A stretch of 17,513 nucleotides of DNA from JAQVEM01 sp964556165 (GTDB lineage Bacteria; Actinomycetota; Humimicrobiia; Humimicrobiales; Humimicrobiaceae), in contig CAZKVH010000023.1 of assembly GCA_964556165.1 (NCBI GenBank), positions 1 to 17,513 on the forward strand, given 5' to 3'. Every line of letters begins with the position of its first letter. Positions within the stretch are counted from its first letter, which is position 1. Below, piece by piece: positions 6,759-14,601 of the stretch. The notes under the pieces are model-generated. The model ran no database searches. It had not been told where the DNA came from and saw only the letters and a program-made list of their open reading frames with translations. The position numbers were made by a program, and so were the translations under genes.

Positions 6759-7871
6759 TTAATCTATAATACTCTTAAAGATGCCGTAAATATAACCACA
6801 CATTTTTGAAATATCTATATAGACAAGAAGCAGGGGTATAAAAAGAATCGATAGTAATTTCTCTCTGGCATTAAAATAACAGACTTTTTTATTCTTAAAT
6901 AACCTGAAAAGCCTCCGGTAAGATTTATATATATAAAACACAAAAAGAGGTAAAAATGCAAACAAAACCCAGCCACTCACATAAGCTGCCAGCAATATAA
7001 TTAATATAAAAACCAGAAATGCGGTAAACCTTATAATATGCCGGTATGCATACATCTTGCCAGCAGCATCTCCTGTTGCATACCTGAAAAATTGCCTGAA
7101 TATCTGGACAGGATTTTCTCTCATTACCCAGTAAACAAGTGCATCCGGGTTAAATCTAATCCTGTAACCTTCTTTCCTTATATTAAAATTAAACTTCATA
7201 TCCTCCCCGTAATCCATATTCTCAGGATAGCCTCCCACATCAGACCAGACTTCCTTTCTAAAACTAAGATTTCTGGATGAAGGCATATAGCTGTCGCTCC
7301 TTATTTCTTCTTTTAGAGGCATTATGCATGCAGCCAGGCACTTCTGCGTAAAATTGCTGCATAATGGCAAATTAAATCCTCCTACCACATCATATAAAGG
7401 GCCACTATAAAACCTTGAAATTTCAGATAACCAGTCTCTGCTAAGAATACATCCTGAATCGCTAACGCATATGATTTTACCCGATGTATTCTTTATCGCT
7501 TCATTTCGTCCTGTTGATATATTCACCCTATTTCTTTTGATTATCTTTACCTTTATAGTGCGTGGATCACTTAAATTACCGCCAAGCATTTCTTTTTCAG
7601 ACTTTGCTTTCATGCTTTCTCCGGCGCTGCTATCCACAAATGAAACTATCAGATTTTTATTTTTCCTTGCTCTGTTCTTAAAAAATCTTAGAATCTTCCG
7701 CAAGGTATCGTCTGTTGAGCCCCCATCGACTATAATTATCTCACCGGGAAGGCTGCTCTGTCCCATAAGGCTTCTTAGAAAAGAAATAATGCTTATCTCT
7801 TCATTGTAAACTGTGGTCACAAAGCTTACATTCTCAAGGACTTTTTTTCTGAACCCTTTTCCTACAATCAT
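6759..7871 (-). CDS. Family 2 glycosyltransferase with C-terminal membrane helices
   Basis: A 370-residue inverting GT-A glycosyltransferase. The N-terminal domain opens with VSFVTTVYNEE and has the nucleotide-binding VDGGSTDDT (48-56). The metal-binding segment is CVSDSGC (135-141), where a DxG-type motif replaces the usual DxD. The acceptor region PSSRNLSFRKEVW, then GGYPENMDYGEDMKF, provides the catalytic-type ED pair (223-224), followed by RYATG (263-267). Hydrophobic segments at about 281-298, 300-316 and 338-353 should anchor the enzyme in the inner membrane, as in ExoA-like polysaccharide transferases. It is the last gene of the cluster and its ATG overlaps the previous stop codon (ATGA), so the two are probably translationally coupled. 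A hydrophilic stretch (about 83-105) is longer than usual. Donor and acceptor sugars cannot be told from sequence. Confidence 0.88.
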   Translation of the reverse strand: MIVGKGFRKKVLENVSFVTTVYNEEISIISFLRSLMGQSSLPGEIIIVDGGSTDDTLRKILRFFKNRARKNKNLIVSFVDSSAGESMKAKSEKEMLGGNLSDPRTIKVKIIKRNRVNISTGRNEAIKNTSGKIICVSDSGCILSRDWLSEISRFYSGPLYDVVGGFNLPLCSNFTQKCLAACIMPLKEEIRSDSYMPSSRNLSFRKEVWSDVGGYPENMDYGEDMKFNFNIRKEGYRIRFNPDALVYWVMRENPVQIFRQFFRYATGDAAGKMYAYRHIIRFTAFLVFILIILLAAYVSGWVLFAFLPLFVFYIYKSYRRLFRLFKNKKVCYFNAREKLLSILFIPLLLVYIDISKMCGYIYGIFKSIID

Positions 7872-8818
7872 ACCTGATTCCTGTAATATAATTTTAATGC
7901 TTTTAAATAAGAAGAAAGCCTGCCCCTGTTTTCCTCTCCAGACTTGAAGATTGATAATATTGAAAAAAGTACTATCCTGTTTAAAATTCCTGTCTGATAG
8001 AGTGCACTCTCTATTATTGCATGAATAATAGAGTAGTTTCTCTTAAAATATAATCTCCTGCTTCTTAATATTCTTGCTTCTCTTAAAGCCAGGTTTCTCG
8101 AAGCAACTCCACTGTCATAATGCTCTATAACGAGACCGGGGAAATAATAATTCTTAAAATTTTGCCGGTATAATTTAAGACATATTTCAGTATCCTCACT
8201 AAACATAAAATAATCCTCGCAGAACATACCTGCCTGGAGAAAATAGTCCTTTTTCACAAACAAAAACGACCCGGACAGCCAGTCTACTTCTTTTATGCTA
8301 CTGTGGTCCCACCAGCTTAAAAAATATGAACCAAAAATTCTGCTTTTTTTAAAAATTCTGTAAAGAAAATAGCTCTCATAGAACTGTCTCGCAAGAGTCG
8401 GAAAAGACCTCGGGGTGTATTGCAGAGTGCCATCGGTATTTAATATTTTCGCTCCTACCACGCCGACTTTTTCACTCTTTTCTTTTTCATTATAAAAATT
8501 AATTAAATCATTAAGATTCCCGCTGATAAACCCTGTGTCCGGATTAAGAAACAATAGATATTTACCTCTTGCTTCTAACGCACCTTTATTTGAAGCTGCT
8601 GAAAACCCCGCATTGCTTTTATTTGCTATCAGGTTCAACCTCTCATTTTCCCTGCTTATCCCACTTAAATATTCAACACTTCCATCATCTGAATTATTGT
8701 CAACAACCAGTATCTCGTATACAGGCCCTTTCTCATCCAGGCTTTTTTCAATACTCTTGATACAACCTTTTATAAAATCAATACTGTTATAACTTACGAT
8801 AATAATGCTGACATCCAA
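7868..8818 (-). CDS. Family 2 glycosyltransferase, rhamnosyltransferase-like
   Basis: A 316-residue GT-A enzyme with the features of WbbL/RfbF-type rhamnosyltransferases. It starts VSIIIVSYNS, has the nucleotide-binding VDNNSDDGS, the metal-binding FLNPDT and the acceptor segment DWLSGSFLFVKKD followed by MFSEDTEICLK, where the ED pair is the probable catalytic base region. The C-terminal part is basic and helical, without clear membrane spans, so the enzyme is probably peripheral. The start codon is TTG at 8816-8818, with a non-canonical GGCGG 6 nt upstream; the nearby ATG at 8814 is out of frame. It begins 40 nt after the upstream GT4 gene and overlaps the next gene by 4 nt. The rhamnose specificity is inferred from overall similarity only. 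Confidence 0.87.
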   Translation of the reverse strand: MDVSIIIVSYNSIDFIKGCIKSIEKSLDEKGPVYEILVVDNNSDDGSVEYLSGISRENERLNLIANKSNAGFSAASNKGALEARGKYLLFLNPDTGFISGNLNDLINFYNEKEKSEKVGVVGAKILNTDGTLQYTPRSFPTLARQFYESYFLYRIFKKSRIFGSYFLSWWDHSSIKEVDWLSGSFLFVKKDYFLQAGMFCEDYFMFSEDTEICLKLYRQNFKNYYFPGLVIEHYDSGVASRNLALREARILRSRRLYFKRNYSIIHAIIESALYQTGILNRIVLFSILSIFKSGEENRGRLSSYLKALKLYYRNQV

Positions 8819-8858
8819 TTGCCACCGCCGTAATATTATTTTTTATTATCCCCATTAA

Positions 8859-10496
8859 TTATCCAGAATTATTCACCGATAAAATCCCATCAATTATTGA
8901 AATCAGGTTTTCTCCGAACTTATTATCAGAAAAACTTCTGCAGCTTAATATTGCATTTTTCCTGATTTTTTCTATATCCACCCTGCCTTTTATTATATCC
9001 ATAGTTTTATCTTTAAGTTCCTGACTGTTTTCAAAAAGAAATCCATTATAACCATTCCTTATAATCTCTTTCTGCCCTCCTCTATTTATAACAACAGGTA
9101 TGCATCCCGAAGCCATTGCTTCAACTGTGGTAATACCAAAATGTTCGAATTTTTCAGGATGAACTTCTTCATCTTCTCCCATTCCCGAAGCATGCCAGAA
9201 AATATATGACCTTGCAAATATTTCTACAAGCTCTGCCCACTCAATATTTGTAATTACTTTTACAGGATATCCTCCGGCTGCAGCAATTACCCTCTCTAAA
9301 TATTTCAGGTGCTCGGGTTTCTCGCTCACTCCTCCTGCCAGATATAAAGTGTAGCCTCCCATCTCTTCCGGGTACTGCCTCATTAGCTGCTTAAAAACCT
9401 CCACCATTTCGAGCTGCTTTTTATTGTGGTGCTCGGGGAAAAATCTACCCACGCTTAGAATGATTTTTTCTTTCTTTTTTACCTTGAAATTGCCTGTGTC
9501 AACCGGCGGGTATAGAATCAGGCTTTCCCTGTTCCACCACTTTTTTATCCACTTCTTTGAGTACTCGGAGATAGTAATAATTCCATGATATGTTGTAAGG
9601 AATTTGAGGTTCTCTGGAAATGTTACAATGAATAAAGGTATATATCCAAGTATTTTTAAAAGTATTTTTTTAAAAAAATTAATTTTACTTTCATTATAAA
9701 TAACCACGCCCAGATTCCGGGAATCTCTTGTTCTTTTATTTGACTCCGAAGGAATAAAAGTATCTGATGACACTTTTACTATGGAAAAATCACTTCTACT
9801 GGCAAGCGGAATTCTTATAATTCTCTTTACTCCCCTTAAGAGGTTTAAATCTTTATTATAAAAGGGAAGCTTTCCCCCGGATGTTCCGGCATAAACTTCA
9901 ATATTTATATCCATACTGTCAAGTGAGCTTGCTTCGGGATTTTTTAGCCCGAGTTCAAGTTCCCTGCCTTCGTCATGCACCTTTAAACTGACACTACCGC
10001 TGCTCCAGCTGCCACGCCTGAGCATAAATCTTTTTGGCTCATAAATTCCCTCTTCAATTTCTATGCTATCAAAATCTCCTATCAGCCTATCGGCAAGCCT
10101 GAACAGCCACATTGCCGGTCTCCTGAAAAAAAACAGGAGAAGCCTGTGGGCTAACTTAAAATCCACATCAAAAGGAGTTGGGAAATAACATAGATATAAA
10201 TTCCTGGAACTATAAGCCGGGAGTGAGCTCAGGTATGTGGCATTTATGAAAATATCATAATTTTTAGTAATTTTTGCAGCATAATCTTCAGATATAAAGG
10301 GAAATACTCTTAAATCCACCCTGCTTAAATCAAGATTTAACCTTCGTGAAACTCCTTCAAGGTCAGCAAATATATCTGTTATTAAATCAATTTTATATTC
10401 TTTATTTTTTGATAAGACTTCTGCAATTTTGCAGCTATAACGTTCTCCACCACCTATTGTTGAGAGGTATCTATCATAAATAGCAATTCTTTTCAT
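8859..10496 (-). CDS. Family 4 glycosyltransferase, ALG11-like, with inserted beta-rich module
   Basis: A 545-residue retaining GT-B enzyme starting at the ATG at 10494-10496, eight bases from the assembly gap. The N-terminal domain has IGGGER (14-19) and YFPTPFD (104-110); both recall the lipid-linked mannosyltransferase ALG11. The C-terminal domain has SVGRFFPEHHNKKQ (348-361) and the long motif ending FEHFGITTVEAMASG, with Glu451 and Glu459 forming the E-x7-E donor-binding motif. Between the two domains, residues of about 150-270 form an extra segment rich in predicted beta strands, ending IPS-ESNKRTRDSRNLGVVI. Ordinary GT4 enzymes lack it. The sequence context suggests addition of a sugar to a lipid-linked or polysaccharide acceptor. 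The gene is complete apart from possible uncertainty about an earlier start hidden in the gap. Confidence 0.88.
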   Translation of the reverse strand: MKRIAIYDRYLSTIGGGERYSCKIAEVLSKNKEYKIDLITDIFADLEGVSRRLNLDLSRVDLRVFPFISEDYAAKITKNYDIFINATYLSSLPAYSSRNLYLCYFPTPFDVDFKLAHRLLLFFFRRPAMWLFRLADRLIGDFDSIEIEEGIYEPKRFMLRRGSWSSGSVSLKVHDEGRELELGLKNPEASSLDSMDINIEVYAGTSGGKLPFYNKDLNLLRGVKRIIRIPLASRSDFSIVKVSSDTFIPSESNKRTRDSRNLGVVIYNESKINFFKKILLKILGYIPLFIVTFPENLKFLTTYHGIITISEYSKKWIKKWWNRESLILYPPVDTGNFKVKKKEKIILSVGRFFPEHHNKKQLEMVEVFKQLMRQYPEEMGGYTLYLAGGVSEKPEHLKYLERVIAAAGGYPVKVITNIEWAELVEIFARSYIFWHASGMGEDEEVHPEKFEHFGITTVEAMASGCIPVVINRGGQKEIIRNGYNGFLFENSQELKDKTMDIIKGRVDIEKIRKNAILSCRSFSDNKFGENLISIIDGILSVNNSG

Positions 10497-10504
10497 AAGA
10501 TGTC

Positions 10505-10604
10505 NNNNNNNNNNNNNNNNNNNNNNNNNNNNNNNNNNNNNNNNNNNNNNNNNNNNNNNNNNNNNNNNNNNNNNNNNNNNNNNNNNNNNNNNNNNNNNNN
10601 NNNN
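10505..10604. other. Assembly gap of 100 N
   Basis: Exactly 100 undetermined bases, the conventional placeholder for a scaffold gap of unknown size. It falls between the 5' part of a GT2 gene and the start of the ALG11-like GT4 gene. The missing sequence must hold at least the C-terminus of the GT2 enzyme and the ribosome binding site of the GT4, and it could hold whole genes. Confidence 0.98.
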
Positions 10605-11717
10605 ATAGGACCATTCTTTGTCTGTACCGCAATGAAAGTGTCTTGCAACCGATTTAGGAGTAAAGAAGTTTTTCCACCCTTTCAGTCTTGCTCTCCAGAA
10701 TAAATCAATATCTTCGTAATAAGTAAAAAAACTTTCGTTAAAATAACCTGCATCGTCAAGCATTTTTCTATCAATCATACAGCTGCTTCCCGAAAGTCCG
10801 AAAATTTCCTCAATCTGGTTATACTGGCCCTCGTCAATGCTACCAATACCCCTGTCCGTACTGTAAAAAGATTTATTTACTTTAATGCCACAGCTGTTAA
10901 TAATATCCCTGCAATGAATAAATAGTTTTTTGGGAATCTGCACTTTTATCGTTGCCGGTCTCCTAGAAAGCTTTATATCTTTTATTATTTCTTCTCCCAG
11001 TACTATCTGTAGGCTATTGGGTGAAATATAGGATGACGCTTTAAAACTAAGCTTTAGTTCCTCATCAGAATCGGCAACCGGTACAGCCAGAATAGCGTTA
11101 TCCTTTGTCCAGCGATAAATATTCCCGTTTCTGTCAAGCTCTTCAGAATAAAATCCATCAAGGTATTTAACATTTTCGTCAAGTGTGCCGGAGGCAATAT
11201 TACTTCTCTTACCGTTTATTACTTTTAAATCACTTATCCTTACTCCGAGCCTTCTTGTCTCTTTTCTTTCTTTATTTTTATATTGACCTATTCCACTTGT
11301 AATAAGCTGAAATGGCAGATAGCTATAATAAAATACTACTTTGGAACCAACAGCCCCTGCATTTAAATAGTCAGCCGGCTGTTTGAAAATAGATAGCATT
11401 TCAGTCAGCCAGTCTCTATCAACAATACAGTCATTATTTATTAAAGCTATATATCTTCCCTTTGAATGCCTGAATCCCTCATTATTCCCACCTGCATATC
11501 CTCTATTCTCTTTAAGGGGAATTACCTCTACCCATGGAAATTCCTTTCTGACAAATTCTACGGAACCGTCAGTAGAATTGTTATCAACCATTATCATCTG
11601 AATTTTTTCAGTTGGGTAATTAAGATTAAGAATAGAATTAAAAAGATTTTTTAAAAAAGACTTACCATTAAAATTTACCGTTATGACTGATATTAATGGG
11701 TCATCATCCTGACTCAA
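10605..11717 (-). CDS. Family 2 glycosyltransferase with internal beta-rich module, 3' end lost in the gap
   Basis: The first 371 residues of a GT-A glycosyltransferase. Motifs: SVITVNFNG (10-18), VDNNSTDGS (44-52), ENRGYAGGNNEG (70-81), the metal site LINNDCIV (92-99), and the acceptor region EIFGLSGSSCMIDRKML (304-320) with TYYEDIDLFWR (332-342). The fold is interrupted between SGIGQYKN (141-148) and DRGIGSIDEGQYN (288-300) by about 135 extra residues, with RRLGVRI (155-161) and GFYSEELDRNGNIYRWT (188-204). Normal relatives pass directly from one flank to the other. The start is TTG at 11715-11717, supported by GAGGTGAG 7 nt upstream. The C-terminus after CGTDKEWSY is missing. The frame appears to continue across the N run only because 100 N creates no stop. 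Confidence 0.87.
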
Positions 11718-11748
11718 TTAAAATCTCACCTCACCTTTAATCTGGATA

Positions 11749-12147
11749 CTAACCTCTGGAAATTACAATTACCCCTATAGTTATAATAACTGCACCTATC
11801 CAGCGCAAAGGATTAACATCCTCTTTTAATATAAACTTAGAAAGAACGAGTACCAATACATATGTAAACCCAAGAAACGGGTAAGCAAAGCTAAGGTCAA
11901 CCACAGACAAAACTATGAGCCATATGGCTGCAGAAATGACGTATAAAAACAAGCCGGTCAAAATCATCGGGCTTTTAATCACCCCAAGAAAAAATTGTTT
12001 TAAAAAATCATAACTCCCTGAATTGACCATCCCAATCCGGTTTATTCCTATTTTTATCAGCAACTGCCCGCCGACAGCTATTGAAATACTTAAAAGTATT
12101 AAAAGTACAGAACTTGTTAAACTCAATTTATTACCCCTTTGAATCAT
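11749..12147 (-). CDS. Four-helix SMR/EamA-like membrane protein
   Basis: A 132-residue hydrophobic protein with four predicted membrane helices (about 10-33, 57-81, 85-105 and 114-130). It ends with the family pattern LSFAYPFLGFTYVLVLVLS, then an RWIG-x-x-I-I-x-x-G-V helix, and has GGQLLIKIG in helix 1. The membrane-embedded Glu of drug-exporting SMR proteins such as EmrE (Glu14) is absent from helix 1. That fits better with ArnE/ArnF-like relatives, which help move undecaprenyl-linked sugars across the membrane. Its position among glycosyltransferases supports such a role, but the substrate is inferred. Proteins of this type usually work as dimers; no second copy is visible. The ATG lacks a strong ribosome binding site. 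It starts 55 nt after the GT4 fusion gene and ends 31 nt before the GT2 gene. Confidence 0.75.
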   Translation of the reverse strand: MIQRGNKLSLTSSVLLILLSISIAVGGQLLIKIGINRIGMVNSGSYDFLKQFFLGVIKSPMILTGLFLYVISAAIWLIVLSVVDLSFAYPFLGFTYVLVLVLSKFILKEDVNPLRWIGAVIITIGVIVISRG

Positions 12148-12202
12148 AATTTTAAGATTACTCTCACTAAATTAAACCCTTATAAAAAGTATCTGCCTTA
12201 AA

Positions 12203-14524
12203 TCACATTTTTTCTGCAAGATAATATTTATTAGAAACCGAAAGCCCGATTATTCTATCAATATTTTCAAAATCCTTCAGTAAAACTTCCAGCTTCTGGT
12301 CAATTTCCGTAGCTGTTCCGGTCTTGCTTTTGGGCTTTAAACCACCCAGTATCTCTCTAAGGCTATTTATATCATAACCAAGATTTTTAACCTCCTGATA
12401 AAGAGTTCTAAAAATATTAAAGTATATAACCAGCAGCCTCTCGCGGTTTTTACGATTTAACTCATTTGTTTCTCTATTTATCTGAAGCTGAATATTATTA
12501 TTGATAGCTTTAATTGACTCATTGTAGCTCTTCCTTAAATTTTCAAAATACATACTGGTAAGAAAATACATATATTTTCTCAACTTTCCTCTTATAGTTT
12601 TATCTTCTTTAAGTTCATCTGATTCCAGAATATCAAAACGGCTTAATAACTGCAATTCCTCGAAATCTTCTTTATCTAATTTTATCTCAAAAAGCTCGAA
12701 TAATTCATTTTCCCCATATATCTCGCCCATTTCGCTGCCGCCAACAAGTGACTGATTATTCTCAAACTTATCCCAGGTCCCCTTTTCTTTGATTGAAAAA
12801 CCTGCATTTTTTAATATAAATTCAATAGTAAAATCATCAATTCTGGTACGTACCGTGTCTTTTTTAACACCTTCACCCAGAAGCTTGTAAATGCCTCTAT
12901 TCTCCGGAACAGAGAAAAATAGCAGGCCATCTTTTTTTAATTTTGAAGACAGCACATTGGTTAGGTCATAAAAGAATTTTGGCGTTATATTAAAAAAAGC
13001 ATTATTTACAATAATTCCGTCAAACTTTGTCTTCTGGGTCATTTTAGATTTTAAAATCCCGACCTTATCCAGAGTTGAACCATCATCCTCATAGCCCTGC
13101 TCGACGAAATCACCGTCTACTTCTACGGTATAGATTTTACCCACATCCTTTTTGTCTATAATCTTTTCATCTCTGTATTTATTGGAAGTTATCTTCAAAA
13201 CATTTGCGCAACCCTCGAAGTTATCCTTTATAATCCTTGAGATTTTACTGTTCTGAATATCGACTATCTCGATTATCTTTTTCTTATCATATGAGTAATA
13301 CGGCTTAAGACAATATTTAACAAGCGGTTCAGTTACATTTTCCCAGTAAAATCTATGGGCAATTCTGCTTAAATTCTTACTATAAATTTCCTTTAAACTC
13401 TTATTGGTTACCACACTTTCTATAACTCTTGCAAGCTGATGTGTATCTTCATATTTTATTACTTCTCCTATATTTTCGCTTTTTACCAATCTCGCAATTG
13501 AATCACCTTCAGTTGTTATTACGGGAATCCTTGCCCAAATATAATCCATAACCCTGGTTCTGTAGGAAAATTCCGTTTCAATTCTATCGCTATGTATCGA
13601 AAGCCCTGCCTCTGAACCCAGTAAAACAGCCTGCCTCAAATTGTAAGGAGTCCATTCATTGAAAAATATATTCTTATTATATAAATCAAGCTCTTTTGCA
13701 AGGTTTATTGCCTCCACGCACTTCTTCATCTGGGGCAGCTTTGGATCAGGATGCTTTATGCCAAGGAAAATAAGTTTTATATCTTTCCTGTGCCGTGCTA
13801 TCTCCCATATCGCTTTTATTACCGTAATAGGGTCAAGCCAGTTCCATATACCGCCTCCCCATAAAACCAGCTTATCTTCCTCGCTTACACCGGGGATAAC
13901 ATCTCTGACAGTTACATTGTCACGCTTTGGTGGCTCGGAAGGTATACCTGAAGGCACTATATTTATTAAATTTCTAAAAGTATTGTTTGAATCATAATTA
14001 TATGGATTAATTCTTCCTGCGGCACTTAACATTCCTACCCAGTAATCTCTCTGTTTTTCGCTTGCGCAAATGAAAAAATCACCAATTGCGAGCTGGAGCT
14101 TTAAGATATTCAAATTATTTTTATCAACTCTAATCCTTTCTACTATATCACTGCCCCTGAACATCTCCAGACTTTCAAGATTAAAGGGATTATAAAGGTC
14201 TACAATAATCTTACCCTTAAAATTTTTCAGGAATGGAAAGTAATAAAGTATATGGCCCTGTATTAATATAATATCCGAGCCTTCAACACTTTTTTGCATA
14301 CTCTTATAGTTACCTACTTTGTACTGCCTGGTTTTAAACCCTTCAGTATCAATATCTACTTTGTTAGGGGTAAGTAAAGTGACATCAAGATAATTTGAGA
14401 GAATTTTTGCAAATTCATAAAAACGTATGCCGGGTCCGGCCATTTTCTTGCCAATCACATCATAGCTTATTATGCAGATTTTTGGCTGCTTCACTGTGCC
14501 TGATCCATCAAGTTTATCCACCAT
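12203..14524 (-). CDS. Family 4 glycosyltransferase fused to a degenerate methyltransferase-like domain
   Basis: The protein (774 residues from the first of two ATGs) has two parts. Residues about 15-410 form a GT-B glycosyltransferase: GPGIRFYEFAKIL (31-43), NIVPSGIP (189-196), VLWGGGIWNWLDP (221-233), LGSEAGLSIH (303-312) and EFSYRTRVMDYIWARIPVI (319-337). Residues about 418-600 resemble a class I SAM methyltransferase of the Methyltransf_11 type: VEVDGD (468-473), FDGIIVNNAFFNI (502-514), LSSKLKKDGLLFFSVPENRG (526-545) and FTIEFILKNAGF (566-577). The glycine-rich SAM-binding motif I is missing; its place reads ANVLKITSNKY (441-451), so activity is doubtful. The last 160 residues are charged and helical. 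The second ATG (14522-14524) is preferred: GAGGAG ends 5 nt before it but only 2 nt before the first. It probably adds a sugar to a polysaccharide, with the C-terminal part a cap or scaffold. Confidence 0.8.
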   Translation of the reverse strand: MVDKLDGSGTVKQPKICIISYDVIGKKMAGPGIRFYEFAKILSNYLDVTLLTPNKVDIDTEGFKTRQYKVGNYKSMQKSVEGSDIILIQGHILYYFPFLKNFKGKIIVDLYNPFNLESLEMFRGSDIVERIRVDKNNLNILKLQLAIGDFFICASEKQRDYWVGMLSAAGRINPYNYDSNNTFRNLINIVPSGIPSEPPKRDNVTVRDVIPGVSEEDKLVLWGGGIWNWLDPITVIKAIWEIARHRKDIKLIFLGIKHPDPKLPQMKKCVEAINLAKELDLYNKNIFFNEWTPYNLRQAVLLGSEAGLSIHSDRIETEFSYRTRVMDYIWARIPVITTEGDSIARLVKSENIGEVIKYEDTHQLARVIESVVTNKSLKEIYSKNLSRIAHRFYWENVTEPLVKYCLKPYYSYDKKKIIEIVDIQNSKISRIIKDNFEGCANVLKITSNKYRDEKIIDKKDVGKIYTVEVDGDFVEQGYEDDGSTLDKVGILKSKMTQKTKFDGIIVNNAFFNITPKFFYDLTNVLSSKLKKDGLLFFSVPENRGIYKLLGEGVKKDTVRTRIDDFTIEFILKNAGFSIKEKGTWDKFENNQSLVGGSEMGEIYGENELFELFEIKLDKEDFEELQLLSRFDILESDELKEDKTIRGKLRKYMYFLTSMYFENLRKSYNESIKAINNNIQLQINRETNELNRKNRERLLVIYFNIFRTLYQEVKNLGYDINSLREILGGLKPKSKTGTATEIDQKLEVLLKDFENIDRIIGLSVSNKYYLAEKM

Positions 14525-14567
14525 CATCTCTCCTCTGCTGCCTTAGAAATTATTTAACTAAGCTTTC

Positions 14568-14589
14568 GAGCCAGGTTTTTAGCTGGTTC
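14568..14589. repeat. Small intercistronic stem-loop
   Basis: GAGCCAG (14568-14574) and CTGGTTC (14583-14589) form a 7-bp stem with one wobble or mismatch and an 8-nt loop, in the 74-nt gap between two glycosyltransferase genes. No T-run follows on the minus strand, so it does not look like a full terminator. It could influence mRNA processing or have no role. Confidence 0.3.
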
Positions 14590-14601
14590 TTAAAGTTGCA
14601 A

